A stretch of 64,000 nucleotides of DNA from NCBI GenBank assembly GCA_016870365.1, contig VGBW01000006.1, positions 1 through 64,000 of the forward strand, written 5' to 3'. Under the pieces are notes generated by a model. It made no database searches and was not told where the DNA came from. It saw only the letters and a program-made list of their open reading frames with translations. Positions 10,090 through 20,695 of the stretch are shown here, piece after piece. The position numbers and the translations under genes are program-made. The first letter of the stretch is position 1. The number at the start of each line of letters is the position of its first letter. Source of the stretch: Actinomycetota bacterium. Its GTDB lineage: Bacteria > Actinomycetota > Actinomycetes > Nanopelagicales > Nanopelagicaceae.

Positions 10090-10681
10090 CTTCTTCACCT
10101 CGTTTCATGAGGCGTTCCACATACTTAGCCATTACATCCACCTCGATGTTAACTAGGTCCCCACTCTTCTTATCGGACAGATTTGTCTTCGCCAGCGTCT
10201 CTGGAATCAACCAAAGGGTGATGGCTTCACCGACGATCTCCCCAACGGTAAGTGAGACCCCATCAATTGCAATTGAACCTTGATTCACGATGTATCTAGT
10301 TAGCTCCCTTGGGACGGAAATCACAAACTTATTCCACTTCTCCCCTGGCGCATTCTCTTTCACGGTCCCAACACCATCGACATGGCCTTGAACGATATGG
10401 CCGCCGAGTCTTGAGTCAGCACGAACCGCTAATTCAAGATTCACGGAGTCCCCCACGCTTAGATTTCTAAGGCTTGTGACTCGAAGAGTTTGAATCATCA
10501 CATCTGCTTCAAAGGAATGCGCACCGACAGAGATCGCGGTCAGACAGACTCCATCAAGGCTTATTGAGTCCCCGATTTCTAATTCCGGCGCCAAGGCGCT
10601 ATCAATCTCGATCACAGCCGATTCAGCACCGCTCGCAATAGCAAGAATCCTCCCTTTATCAGCGACTAGGCCAGTAAACAC
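10079..10681 (-). CDS. ribE: Riboflavin synthase, alpha subunit
   Basis: Dismutates two lumazine molecules to riboflavin. It starts MFTGLVADKG, the classic family N-terminus, and contains two lumazine-binding beta-barrel repeats (about residues 1-95 and 96-190), each with an SLDGVCLT/SIDGVSLTV-type motif. 200 residues is normal. The GTG start overlaps the ribD stop by one base (TAGTG), the same junction as ribH-prpB. Confidence 0.95.
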   Translation of the reverse strand: MFTGLVADKGRILAIASGAESAVIEIDSALAPELEIGDSISLDGVCLTAISVGAHSFEADVMIQTLRVTSLRNLSVGDSVNLELAVRADSRLGGHIVQGHVDGVGTVKENAPGEKWNKFVISVPRELTRYIVNQGSIAIDGVSLTVGEIVGEAITLWLIPETLAKTNLSDKKSGDLVNIEVDVMAKYVERLMKRGEEDGK

Positions 10682-11703
10682 TATTTGCTCACCGCCAATA
10701 GATGAAGCAATAGATTCTTCTCGTTATCTCCAATAATCTCTGTTGCGTGCAGCTTCAAATCAACTCGCTCACTTAGATTTCCGACCTCAAAATCGCCAAC
10801 AAAATCAAGACTGCCTCCAAGAAGGGTTGGGGCTTGATAGAGGAATAGCTCATCAAAGAGTCCTGCCTTTAGGAATGCGCCCGTCAGTCTCGGTCCCGCT
10901 TCAACCAAGATGCGGTTCCAGCCCCTTTCCTCGGCTAACTCAAGTAGTTGCGATAGGTTGTGGCTCTCAATCTGGATTGTGGTGGCGCTTTCGTCAAGGA
11001 TCTTTGAACCGGCTGGGATAGCGCGTTTGCCCATCACTACTCTCGTGGGTTTGAACTTGAAGTTGCTTCGCTCCACACCTCTAACAGTCATTGCTGGATC
11101 ATCGGCAATCACGGTTCCGGTTCCAGTTACGATAGCATCACACTCACTTCTTAGCTCATGAACACTTGTGCGGGCACGTTCGTTAGTGATCCATTTAGAG
11201 GAACCATCCGATGCCGCTACCTTTCCATCTAGCGTAGTTGCGACCTTCAAAGTTACGTATGGCCGAGCGCTATTAATCTTCTTCAGCCAGGCTCTATTCG
11301 TGAAACTCACTTCATCCTCTAGTAATCCAGATTCAACTTCTATTCCAGCTTGCCTTAGCCGATCTGCACCGCCAGCTGCTTTTGGATCTGGATCAGTCAC
11401 TGCGTAGACGACCCTCTTGATTCCAGCCGAGATGATTGCCTCGGTGCATGGCGGAGTCTTTCCTTGATGGCTACAAGGTTCAAGAGTGAGAGCTAGCGTG
11501 GCTCCTCTTGCTTTATCTCCAGCAGCTTGTAGTGCAACAACTTCCGCATGTTTGCCGCCATTTTCACGGTGATGAAGACCCTCGCCAATCAATTCACCAG
11601 ATTGATTGAGAATTACCGCTCCAACAATTGGATTTGGAGCGGTCACTCCTAGGCCCAATTTTGAGAGCTGATCAGCGCGGCGCATGGCTGTCGAGATATC
11701 TAC
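10681..11703 (-). CDS. ribD: Bifunctional riboflavin deaminase-reductase
   Basis: Deaminates and then reduces the pyrimidine intermediate of riboflavin synthesis. The N-terminal cytidine-deaminase-like domain has the zinc site KHAEVVAL and [12 protein letters not shown]-like [12 protein letters not shown]; the C-terminal domain is the RibD reductase ([26 protein letters not shown]). The frame is open to an ATG at 11781, but that ATG lies inside the FMN riboswitch and the extra residues match nothing. GGAGGT (complement of 11714-11719) stands 10 bases before GTG 11703 and 7 before TTG 11706. GTG 11703 gives the family start [13 protein letters not shown], about 340 residues. Confidence 0.94.
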   Translation of the reverse strand, partial: VDISTAMRRADQLSKLGLGVTAPNPIVGAVILNQSGELIGEGLHHRENGGKHAEVVALQAAGDKARGATLALTLEPCSHQGKTPPCTEAIISAGIKRVVYAVTDPDPKAAGGADRLRQAGIEVESGLLEDEVSFTNRAWLKKINSARPYVTLKVATTLDGKVAASDGSSKWITNERARTSVHELRSECDAIVTGTGTVIADDPAMTVRGVERSNFKFKPTRVVMGKRAIPAGSKILDESATTIQIESHNLSQLLELAEERGWNRILVEAGPRLTGAFLKAGLFDELFLYQAPTLLGGSLDFVGDFEVGNLSERVDLKLHATEIIGDNEKNLLLHLLAVSK

Positions 11704-11735
11704 CAAGATCGCCACCTCCGAAAGATTTCCGGGGT

Positions 11736-11764
11736 GCGCAAGAGAGTGCGCGCAGGGATGCGCG
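11736..11764 (-). promoter_or_regulatory. Two mutually exclusive hairpins between FMN riboswitch and ribD
   Basis: On the minus strand three GC-rich blocks follow the aptamer. Block 11759-11764 can pair with 11749-11754 (six base pairs, four-base loop). Block 11747-11751 can instead pair with 11736-11740 (five base pairs, six-base loop). The two stems share bases and exclude each other. They lie 17 bases before the ribosome-binding site, where a riboswitch expression platform is expected. Which state is the off state cannot be read from sequence. Confidence 0.5.
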
Positions 11765-11770
11765 TGTTTG

Positions 11771-11889
11771 TCTCCTCTCATCCGGACTCTAACCGTCGGT
11801 CTTGGAATCTCACCAGGTCCACCGCTAGCTGGCTGCCAGCGGGTCGCAGACTTTAACTGCCGGTTCGGAATTACACCGACCCCGGAAAC
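11771..11889 (-). promoter_or_regulatory. FMN riboswitch (RFN element)
   Basis: On the minus strand the conserved RFN blocks occur in order: GTCGGTGTAATTCCGAACCG near the 5' end, then GTTAAAGTCTGCGACCCGC, then a variable stem, GGTGGACCTGGTGAGATTCC, GACCGACGGTTAGAGTCCGG and the closing GATGAGAGGAGA. It lies directly upstream of ribD, as in many bacteria, and would lower expression of the downstream genes when FMN is abundant. Because no terminator or gap separates ribH from prpB, its control may extend to the methylcitrate genes. Confidence 0.96.
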
Positions 11890-11898
11890 AACGCCTTA

Positions 11899-11904
11899 AT
11901 CCTA
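11899..11904 (-). promoter_or_regulatory. -10 element for the riboswitch-led operon
   Basis: TAGGAT on the minus strand, about 10 bases upstream of the aptamer and inside the 33-base gap after the DUF885 gene. No good -35 hexamer is visible at the usual distance, which is common in actinobacterial promoters. Confidence 0.4.
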
Positions 11905-11922
11905 CCTTCTAATTGGGACTTC

Positions 11923-13569
11923 TTACTTCCCGTCCCAGAGGGCCATTTCACGCTTGAAGGGGTCAAGTCCCATCGGACCTAGGCCTAGAGAGAAGGTATG
12001 GAACTTCTTTAACTCAAACTTTGAACCCAAGCGTTCTTTAGCGTTTGCTCGAGAATCCATCCAGAAACGCTCTCCGACTTTGTAGGCAATGGCTTGTCCC
12101 GGCCACCCAAGATATCGATCTACCTCACTTCTTGCAGAGATTTCATCAAGGAGCGCTCTCTCGTGAAGAAGCTTGAAGGCAGATTGCGCATTCCATACCT
12201 CGCCATTGAAATCCTTATAGCCACAATGCATTCCGATATCGACAATGACTCTGGCAGCTCTTAAGGCTTGCGCCGATAGATATCCCATTTCAAATCCAGG
12301 ATCTTCATAGACTCCAAGTTCATCCATAAGGCGCTCAGAATAGAGAGCCCAGCCTTCACCATAGCCTGAAACCCAGATTCGGTTTCTCTGAAAGCGATTT
12401 AGCCTTTCGGTATTTATCTTTGTTGTGGCAACTTGTAGATGATGGCCTGGCACTGCTTCGTGGTACCAAGTTGAGACGATGTTCCACCAGCCAAATGTTT
12501 TTCTTCCCATGGTAGGAAACCAAGTAGTTCCAGGCCTGGATAAATCTTCACTTGGCCCCATGTAATAGGCAGCCGAAGCGCCTCCCTTAGGAGCCAAACG
12601 AGCCTCACAATGCTTGATCCTCGGATCTATATCAAATTCTTTGCCATCCAAGCGCTCTACTGCTGATTCAATAAATTCTCGAAGGTTTCTAAGAAGGCTT
12701 TCTTCCCCCTCAACGGTGTACCTGGGGTCTTTATCAAGTCGATCTGCAACTTCTCTTAGCGATTTGGCATCTGGATAGAGTTGGCCTGCTGCCCGTTTCA
12801 TTCGAGCATTTATCTGATCGAGTTGGTCAATTCCCCATTCATAGGTATCTCGAAAATCAAGGTCGGCCCCAGTGAAGTGGCGCGCCCACATCTGATAACG
12901 CCGCTGGCCCACACCATCTTCAGCGCACGAGAGAGGAGCATAAACATCGCGCATCCACTTAGAGAGCTCGCCTGCAGCCTGGTTTGCAGCAAGGGCCGCG
13001 TCCTTCAATTTCTGGTTCTCACCGCTTGGATCAAACTTGCTTACCACATCATTAAATGCACCCTTGGAGAAGACTTCTAATTGACCGGCGGTGGCTAACA
13101 CTTGGCGCCTAGAATTTACTTTCCCTTCTCTAGCCATCGCAAGTAATGTGGACTTCCACCCATCCAAGGCTCCATCTATTGCTGACAAACGCTTAGTGAC
13201 ATTTGAAAGAGTCTCAGGATCATCTTTCCTCATCATCTCAAAGACTTGCCTAACGCTGGTCACTGGAGATGAGATTAGATTGAAAACAACTTTAGATTCA
13301 CCACTATCGCTTAAGAGAAGTTCGGAACTCAAACGCTCCACCGCTACATCTTTGGCGATGCGATCGAACTCACTTACTGGAGTCTCTGCCTCAATGTCAG
13401 AGAGACATTTCCTAGTCAATTCGGCACGCTTTTCATGGCCGGCTAATGAAAGATCATCTAATTGATCATCAAGCCCAGGAACTCCAAGCATGGTGGCCCC
13501 GATTGGCGATAACTTGATTCCCTCCTCTAGAAAGTCATCGAGGGTCTTTGATATCGCGCTATTTTGCAT
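11923..13569 (-). CDS. DUF885 family metalloprotein, putative carboxypeptidase
   Basis: A 548-residue protein of the DUF885 family. The zinc motif WYHEAVPGHHLQ lies about two thirds along (HExPGHH variant of HEXXH), followed by an acidic stretch containing YGEGWALYSERLMDELG. Some members act as carboxypeptidases or dipeptidases; the substrate here is unknown. There is no signal peptide, so it is probably cytoplasmic. The start ATG abuts the argG stop, so it is likely the last gene of the methyltransferase-argG-DUF885 transcript and ends only 19 bases before the rib promoter. Confidence 0.88.
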   Translation of the reverse strand: MQNSAISKTLDDFLEEGIKLSPIGATMLGVPGLDDQLDDLSLAGHEKRAELTRKCLSDIEAETPVSEFDRIAKDVAVERLSSELLLSDSGESKVVFNLISSPVTSVRQVFEMMRKDDPETLSNVTKRLSAIDGALDGWKSTLLAMAREGKVNSRRQVLATAGQLEVFSKGAFNDVVSKFDPSGENQKLKDAALAANQAAGELSKWMRDVYAPLSCAEDGVGQRRYQMWARHFTGADLDFRDTYEWGIDQLDQINARMKRAAGQLYPDAKSLREVADRLDKDPRYTVEGEESLLRNLREFIESAVERLDGKEFDIDPRIKHCEARLAPKGGASAAYYMGPSEDLSRPGTTWFPTMGRKTFGWWNIVSTWYHEAVPGHHLQVATTKINTERLNRFQRNRIWVSGYGEGWALYSERLMDELGVYEDPGFEMGYLSAQALRAARVIVDIGMHCGYKDFNGEVWNAQSAFKLLHERALLDEISARSEVDRYLGWPGQAIAYKVGERFWMDSRANAKERLGSKFELKKFHTFSLGLGPMGLDPFKREMALWDGK

Positions 13570-16121
<2,552 letters not shown>

Positions 16122-16198
16122 GCGGCCGACCTTCCTAAAGTGAGAAAAAGTTAGAGGATAAGTCTAGGGGCGTGATTAGATCCTCAAGGTGTCTGTCA

Positions 16199-16546
16199 TT
16201 AGCCTCTTGAAGCGCGCAGTTTTCTCACAGTTGAGCGATCAATATCTTTTGCTCGCTCATGACGCTTTCTAAGTTGAAACTCTATCGCCTCAGCTGCCTC
16301 ATCAAATGCTGCCAGATCATTAAAGCCGGAGCCCTCAGCTCTAAGTAGTGGCCCGCTGCCGTGGGAGGTAAGAATTACTCGATGAGAGCTCTTGCCAAAC
16401 CTGGGGTTTACCTCACGTCTTACGTCTACATCAATGCTCTCAATTGGAATACTAAACCTTGTTAACCTCTCAAGGCGTTCAATAGCTATCTTCTGAAAAT
16501 CACTCGCTAAAGAATCTCCATGGTTATGAATTATTATCTTCATCAC
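16199..16546 (-). CDS. hpf: Short ribosome hibernation/HPF-like protein (S30AE domain)
   Basis: 115 residues with the S30AE beta-alpha fold: an N-terminal strand MKIIIHNHG, a helix, VDVRREVNP, and a C-terminal helix AIEFQLRKRHERAKD. Such proteins bind the 30S decoding centre in resting cells. Only the S30AE domain is present; the C-terminal dimerisation domain of the long actinobacterial HPF is missing. In Mycobacterium tuberculosis the hpf gene lies next to secA1, but here it is about 10 kb away and the secA neighbourhood lacks it. Divergence from the family is moderate, so the role is probable, not certain. Confidence 0.7.
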   Translation of the reverse strand: MMKIIIHNHGDSLASDFQKIAIERLERLTRFSIPIESIDVDVRREVNPRFGKSSHRVILTSHGSGPLLRAEGSGFNDLAAFDEAAEAIEFQLRKRHERAKDIDRSTVRKLRASRG

Positions 16547-16663
16547 TCTCCTTTGTGTCCCAAGAGCTCTAGCAAACTTGTTGCGATACCAAGTTACTCC
16601 TATGGCGAGGGGGCAGGCAATGGGTATCTCTAAGAACTAGCCTAGAGTAGAAAAGCGGGCGAA

Positions 16664-17044
16664 TTACAGAAATAAGAGAGTAGATGCGCCGGTGAGCCCT
16701 AGCGCCAGCACTGTTGCCTGACCCAGGATTGAAAGAGCGGTCTTGCGATCTGCAGCCTTGTGCTCTGGGTTTGTTACTCTTGAGATCTGGCCAAGTTTTC
16801 CCAGATTAAAAGTGCCAGCAAAACCATAGGCTAGACAGAATTTTCTCCTTGATTGGATAAAGCCAACTGCAAATACCATAAATGGAAGGAAGAGAGTCAG
16901 TCCTGAAGCTCTAGGAGCAGAGCTGGAAATTAGGCCAATTGCCAGAATCAAAGAAATAACAAGCCCGACTAATGCCACTAACTGGCGGCTTCGCACTTCA
17001 GCTTTGCCCAGATTACAAGTTCCTGGGATATAGGTATCACTCAC
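16664..17044 (-). CDS. Small membrane protein with duplicated GTxNLGK motif
   Basis: A 126-residue protein I do not recognise. Hydrophobic segments lie at about residues 23-43, 48-64 and 105-126. Each half carries a similar polar motif before or after a membrane segment: GTCNLGKAEVRSR near residue 8 and GTFNLGKLGQISR near residue 77, suggesting an ancient internal duplication. The GTG start shares one base with the stop of the 49-codon gene upstream (TAGTG), so the two are probably translated together. No catalytic motif is visible. Confidence 0.6.
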   Translation of the reverse strand: MSDTYIPGTCNLGKAEVRSRQLVALVGLVISLILAIGLISSSAPRASGLTLFLPFMVFAVGFIQSRRKFCLAYGFAGTFNLGKLGQISRVTNPEHKAADRKTALSILGQATVLALGLTGASTLLFL

Positions 17045-17193
17045 TAGAAAACTTCTTCTAAGTCCTCGTCTTCAGACCAGACCGCTTCAACATCTTCTTG
17101 TTTTTCAACCCAAGACATAAATGAGAGAGCGCCTCTTATGGCCACTACCATTAGAGCAACCAGGGCGGTAATTCTGCTTATCGCCTTAATCAT
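17044..17193 (-). CDS. Small membrane protein, 49 residues
   Basis: Starts at ATG (complement of 17191-17193) and ends at TAG. Residues 8-26 (ITALVALMVVAIRGALSFM) are hydrophobic and could be one membrane helix; the C-terminal 20 residues are strongly acidic (VEAVWSEDEDLEEVF). It sits 9 bases after the flavoprotein gene and overlaps the next gene by one base, so it fills a slot in a tightly spaced operon, which is the main argument that it is real. No family recognised. Confidence 0.55.
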   Translation of the reverse strand: MIKAISRITALVALMVVAIRGALSFMSWVEKQEDVEAVWSEDEDLEEVF

Positions 17194-17202
17194 GGCTTGA
17201 TT

Positions 17203-18744
17203 CTATGTTAGCTTTGCTAAAGTTTCCAACGCAGCCATAGCAGCATTATGTCCGGCAATGCCACTAACCCCTCCGCCACGAAGCGCTCCAGCGCCTGCCA
17301 GGAAAATCCGTTCAGAGTTAGTCTCTACTCCCCACTTTCTACTATCCCCATCTTCCTTCCAGGGGAATTGGAGATCGCTATGAAAGATATTCCCCCTCGG
17401 AAGTCCTAGCTCTTTTTCCAACTCTTGTGGGGTCTTGACCTCAATACAGAGATGGCCATCGCTATCTTTCGCTAGATAACTCTCAATGGGCCTTTCTAGA
17501 TACTGGCTAAAGCCAGCCAAAATTCGCTTCTCTACCTCGGCCTTAACCAGGTCGTGATCCTTGTCAAAGAGCGAAGCTGGAAGATGGAGGGCAAAGATGG
17601 TCAGGCTATGAAAACCGGCAGCGACTAGATCTGGATGCAGTATCGAAGCATCCGCCAGGCTATGGCAGTAAAGCTCTGAGGGAATGACCTCAGGAATCTG
17701 CCCTGTCTTTGCTTGGACAAAGGCCTGCTCTAATTCAAAGTAGCTCTCATTTACGTGAAAGGTTCCAGCAAAGGCCTTTCTTGGATCAGCCCCACTTTTC
17801 AGTTTTGGTAGTTCTTTCAAGACCATGTTTATCTTCACCTGAGAGCCATCGCGAAGTGGTGGTGCCTTGAAATCACCGATTTTCTCTAGAACGCTTGGAG
17901 CACAATTTGCTAGAGCGACTTTTCCTTGATAACTCCGGCCATCTTGGGTCTTGATCAATAGATGATCACTGTTTTGAGTAAGAGCACAAACCTCTTGGCT
18001 TGCAACTATCTCGACTCCTAGCTGTTCTGCTCTAATTAGCAGTTGATCTACTAGCACCCCCATTCCTCCCTTAGGGACGCGCCACTGTCCTGTTGAGTTT
18101 CCAATGACATGATAGATAAAGCACTTATTGGCTAGGTGATCATCGGCGCTAGTAAATGTGCCGATAAGCCCATCAGTTAGTGCCACCCCTTTTACTAAGT
18201 CATCAAGGAAATTATCGTTAAGGCTTTGAGCTAAGGTGTTTTCTACCAATTCCACCCAGGTTAGAGGATCTACCAGCTCTCTAACTTCAGATTCGCTAGG
18301 CACTGGCTTTAGCATCGTTGGAGCAATAACTTGCGCAAACTCTTTGATTGATTGATAGAAGTTCTGCCAAGCAATTGCTTCCTCTTGACTTCCTGTTAAT
18401 TCAGATAACGAATCTCTGCTCTCTTGATCAAAGTCTGAATTAATCAATAGGCCTTTTTCGCTCTCTCCATCAAAGTAAGGGGTGTAGGAAGAGACGGCGC
18501 GGGCAATAGTTTCAAAATTGAGGGATAGATCCTTGATAATCTGATCTGGCAGAAGCGAAACCAAATATGAGTATCTAGAGAGCTTGGCATCAATTCCCTT
18601 AAAAGCCTTAACGCTCGTTGTGGCACCCCCAAGTGAAGCGTTCTTTTCCAGAACTAGCACACTCTTTCCCGCTTTAGCTAAGTAGCAAGCTGCAACTAGC
18701 CCATTGTGTCCACTACCAATTACTATCGCGTCATACTTGTTCAT
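17203..18744 (-). CDS. FAD-dependent oxidoreductase, PYROXD2/phytoene desaturase-like
   Basis: 513 residues beginning with the dinucleotide-binding fold IVIGSGHNGLVAACYLA and an Asp/Glu end of strand 2 (VLEKNASLGGAT). The C-terminal FAD motif near residue 490 (FLAGAGALRGGGVSGIAGHN) is of the CrtI/PYROXD2 type. PYROXD2-like proteins are related to carotenoid desaturases, but no crt genes are nearby, so a carotenoid role is not supported. Its start overlaps patB by 4 bases. Substrate unknown. Confidence 0.8.
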   Translation of the reverse strand: MNKYDAIVIGSGHNGLVAACYLAKAGKSVLVLEKNASLGGATTSVKAFKGIDAKLSRYSYLVSLLPDQIIKDLSLNFETIARAVSSYTPYFDGESEKGLLINSDFDQESRDSLSELTGSQEEAIAWQNFYQSIKEFAQVIAPTMLKPVPSESEVRELVDPLTWVELVENTLAQSLNDNFLDDLVKGVALTDGLIGTFTSADDHLANKCFIYHVIGNSTGQWRVPKGGMGVLVDQLLIRAEQLGVEIVASQEVCALTQNSDHLLIKTQDGRSYQGKVALANCAPSVLEKIGDFKAPPLRDGSQVKINMVLKELPKLKSGADPRKAFAGTFHVNESYFELEQAFVQAKTGQIPEVIPSELYCHSLADASILHPDLVAAGFHSLTIFALHLPASLFDKDHDLVKAEVEKRILAGFSQYLERPIESYLAKDSDGHLCIEVKTPQELEKELGLPRGNIFHSDLQFPWKEDGDSRKWGVETNSERIFLAGAGALRGGGVSGIAGHNAAMAALETLAKLT

Positions 18745-19889
18745 AGAGCTTTTAAGAAGCGATCAAATGCCTCCGTAATAATTTCGGGGCTGGTGCCAAA
18801 GTTAAAGCGGATGTATTGCCTATGTTTTGGACCATACATATAGCCGCCCTTGAATGCGACTTTGCCTCTTTCGAGCAGATATTTGGCCGGGTCATCTCCT
18901 AGGTCAAGAGCTGATACATCAAGCCATGCCAAATAACTAAAGTCAGGCTCTCGATACTTGATTACAGGGATCTTGCTATCAATCAGATTCCTTACCAAGA
19001 CTCTATTCTCCTCAAGGGTAGCAATGACTCCATCTAGCCAATCAATTGATTGACTAAAGGCTGCAGTTGCAGCGACCGCTCCAAAAATTGATGTCCGATA
19101 GCTCACAGCCTCAGGCATGGTATTAATTCGCTTTTTGAGTTCAGCAGAACCAGTAATGATCAGAGCGCACTTAAGTCCAGCCAGGTTGAAGGCCTTCCCT
19201 GTTCCAGATATTGCCACGCAGACCTCGCGGGCATCATCACTGAGCGCCATGAAGGGCAGAAAATCTCGTCCTTTGTAGACGAGCGGGCCATGAATTTCAT
19301 CGCTGATTATTACTACTCCATATTTTCTAGCTAAGGAAGCCAGAGAGATCAAGGCCTCTTTACTAAAAATAACTCCTACAGGATTATGAGGATAGCAGAG
19401 CAGGTGAACTCTAACGCCGGCCCTATATTCTCTTTCGATGGCATCTAGATCAAGCCAGTAGTTTTCTCCATCTTGTTTCAGAGGAACGTCGATTAAAGTG
19501 GCCTTAACTTCTACAGGCCAGGTCCAGAAATTCTCATAAACTGGAGAACTAACTAAGAGTTTCTCTCCAGGATTTAACAGAGTGCGAATTACTTCAACTA
19601 CTGCCACCCCGGCATCAGTTGCCGTACGAATATGAGTGGGATCGACTTTCCACCCCCAGCGAGTATCTGCAAAATTAGCAAAGGCCTCAAATAACTCAGG
19701 CATTGGACCTAAGTAACCAGTATCAGAACGATTGACCATATCGTGAAGTGCTTGCTTGATTGGCTCGGCTATTGGAAAATCCATCTCAGCAACTGGTAGT
19801 GGCAGAACATCACTGGGATAGGTGCTCCACTTTGAACTCTTGCGGCCTCTTAGCTCATTTAGCTCAGGGGCTCTAACTGCTTCGGCCAT
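18741..19889 (-). CDS. patB: MalY/PatB-family PLP enzyme, probable cystathionine beta-lyase
   Basis: Fold-type I aminotransferase-like enzyme of 382 residues. It begins with the subfamily signature WSTYPSDVLPLPVAEMDFP; the internal aldimine Lys is in SGTGKAFNLAGLK and the Arg that binds the carboxylate is in YIRFNFGTS near the end. MalY/PatB members split cystathionine or cysteine beta-bonds, giving homocysteine or sulfide; some act only as aminotransferases. An inverted repeat overlaps its promoter. The flavoprotein gene follows with a 4-base overlap. Confidence 0.82.
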   Translation of the reverse strand: MAEAVRAPELNELRGRKSSKWSTYPSDVLPLPVAEMDFPIAEPIKQALHDMVNRSDTGYLGPMPELFEAFANFADTRWGWKVDPTHIRTATDAGVAVVEVIRTLLNPGEKLLVSSPVYENFWTWPVEVKATLIDVPLKQDGENYWLDLDAIEREYRAGVRVHLLCYPHNPVGVIFSKEALISLASLARKYGVVIISDEIHGPLVYKGRDFLPFMALSDDAREVCVAISGTGKAFNLAGLKCALIITGSAELKKRINTMPEAVSYRTSIFGAVAATAAFSQSIDWLDGVIATLEENRVLVRNLIDSKIPVIKYREPDFSYLAWLDVSALDLGDDPAKYLLERGKVAFKGGYMYGPKHRQYIRFNFGTSPEIITEAFDRFLKAL

Positions 19890-19891
19890 AG

Positions 19892-19906
19892 GTGGCAGTA
19901 TGCCAC
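19892..19906 (-). promoter_or_regulatory. Inverted repeat overlapping the patB -10 element
   Basis: GTGGCA and TGCCAC form a perfect six-base inverted repeat around three bases. On the minus strand CATACT (complement of 19897-19902) lies in its centre, 7 bases before the patB ATG, fitting a leaderless -10. A repressor bound here would block the promoter. The regulator is not known. Confidence 0.45.
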
Positions 19907-20051
19907 TGCTATGAATTTATGAGAAAAGAGACTAGCCTCTTACGGAGCCTAGGTGACATGAAAACCTTTCAAAGCCCTTCCTGCAAAGAACTGAATGAAG
20001 AATGTAGAACTCTGTAAGCGGCTAAAATTAGACTGAAAAACTGAAGATGAC

Positions 20052-20057
20052 TACCCT
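20052..20057 (+). promoter_or_regulatory. -10 element of a likely leaderless promoter for the AlkA-like gene
   Basis: TACCCT lies 8 bases before the ATG at 20066. The 160 bases between patB and this gene hold no other feature that I can support. Confidence 0.35.
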
Positions 20058-20065
20058 GCCCTCTC

Positions 20066-20695
20066 ATGGCAGTCACGCTGGCCCAATCACGCAAGATTGG
20101 CGTAGCCATAGCCAAGACAAATCCCAGATTTAAACCCATCATTGAACAATCCGGACCTTGTCCAATTGGTCTTGATTCGAAGAGGCCAGTTGAGAGTAAT
20201 TTTTCGACACTTGCATCATCAATTCTCTCCCAGCAACTATCAAGTAAGGCTGCTGCCACAATCATTGCAAGAGTCAAGAGCCTCTCAGGCGGGCGGCTAT
20301 CGCCTACTGGAATTAGCAGATTGAGTAGAGGTGATTTAAGGAAAGCTGGTTGCTCAAACTCAAAGGCGAGAGCTTTGGCAGAGTTAGCAGAGGCAGCCCT
20401 TAGCTCTCAAGTTTCTATGAGCTCTCTGCATCGTCTAGGCGACCAAGAAATTAGAGACCAACTTCTGCCCCTCTTTGGAATTGGACTTTGGACCGTTGAG
20501 ATGTTTCTGATGTTTCAACTAGGCAGGCAGGATGTTTGGCCCGTGGGTGATCTTGGAGTCAGGCGCGGTTGGCAGAAAGTTCATCGGATGCGACGTGAGA
20601 TAAAGCCATCCGAGCTACTTAGATTAGGTGAGGCATATAGCCCTTATCGCAGCCACCTAGCCTGGTATTGCTGGCGAGCTACCGAGATTCTCTAG
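20066..20695 (+). CDS. DNA-3-methyladenine glycosylase II-like (HhH-GPD)
   Basis: Base-excision repair glycosylase of 209 residues. The helical domain starts at FSTLASSILSQQLSSKAA, the helix-hairpin-helix is LFGIGLWTVEMFLMF, and the catalytic Asp lies in VGDLGVRRG about 20 residues later. It lacks the N-terminal domain of E. coli AlkA, as many actinobacterial members do. It would remove alkylated purines. It stands alone on the plus strand and its stop (TAG) interlocks with the msrB stop on the other strand. Confidence 0.85.
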   Translation: MAVTLAQSRKIGVAIAKTNPRFKPIIEQSGPCPIGLDSKRPVESNFSTLASSILSQQLSSKAAATIIARVKSLSGGRLSPTGISRLSRGDLRKAGCSNSKARALAELAEAALSSQVSMSSLHRLGDQEIRDQLLPLFGIGLWTVEMFLMFQLGRQDVWPVGDLGVRRGWQKVHRMRREIKPSELLRLGEAYSPYRSHLAWYCWRATEIL

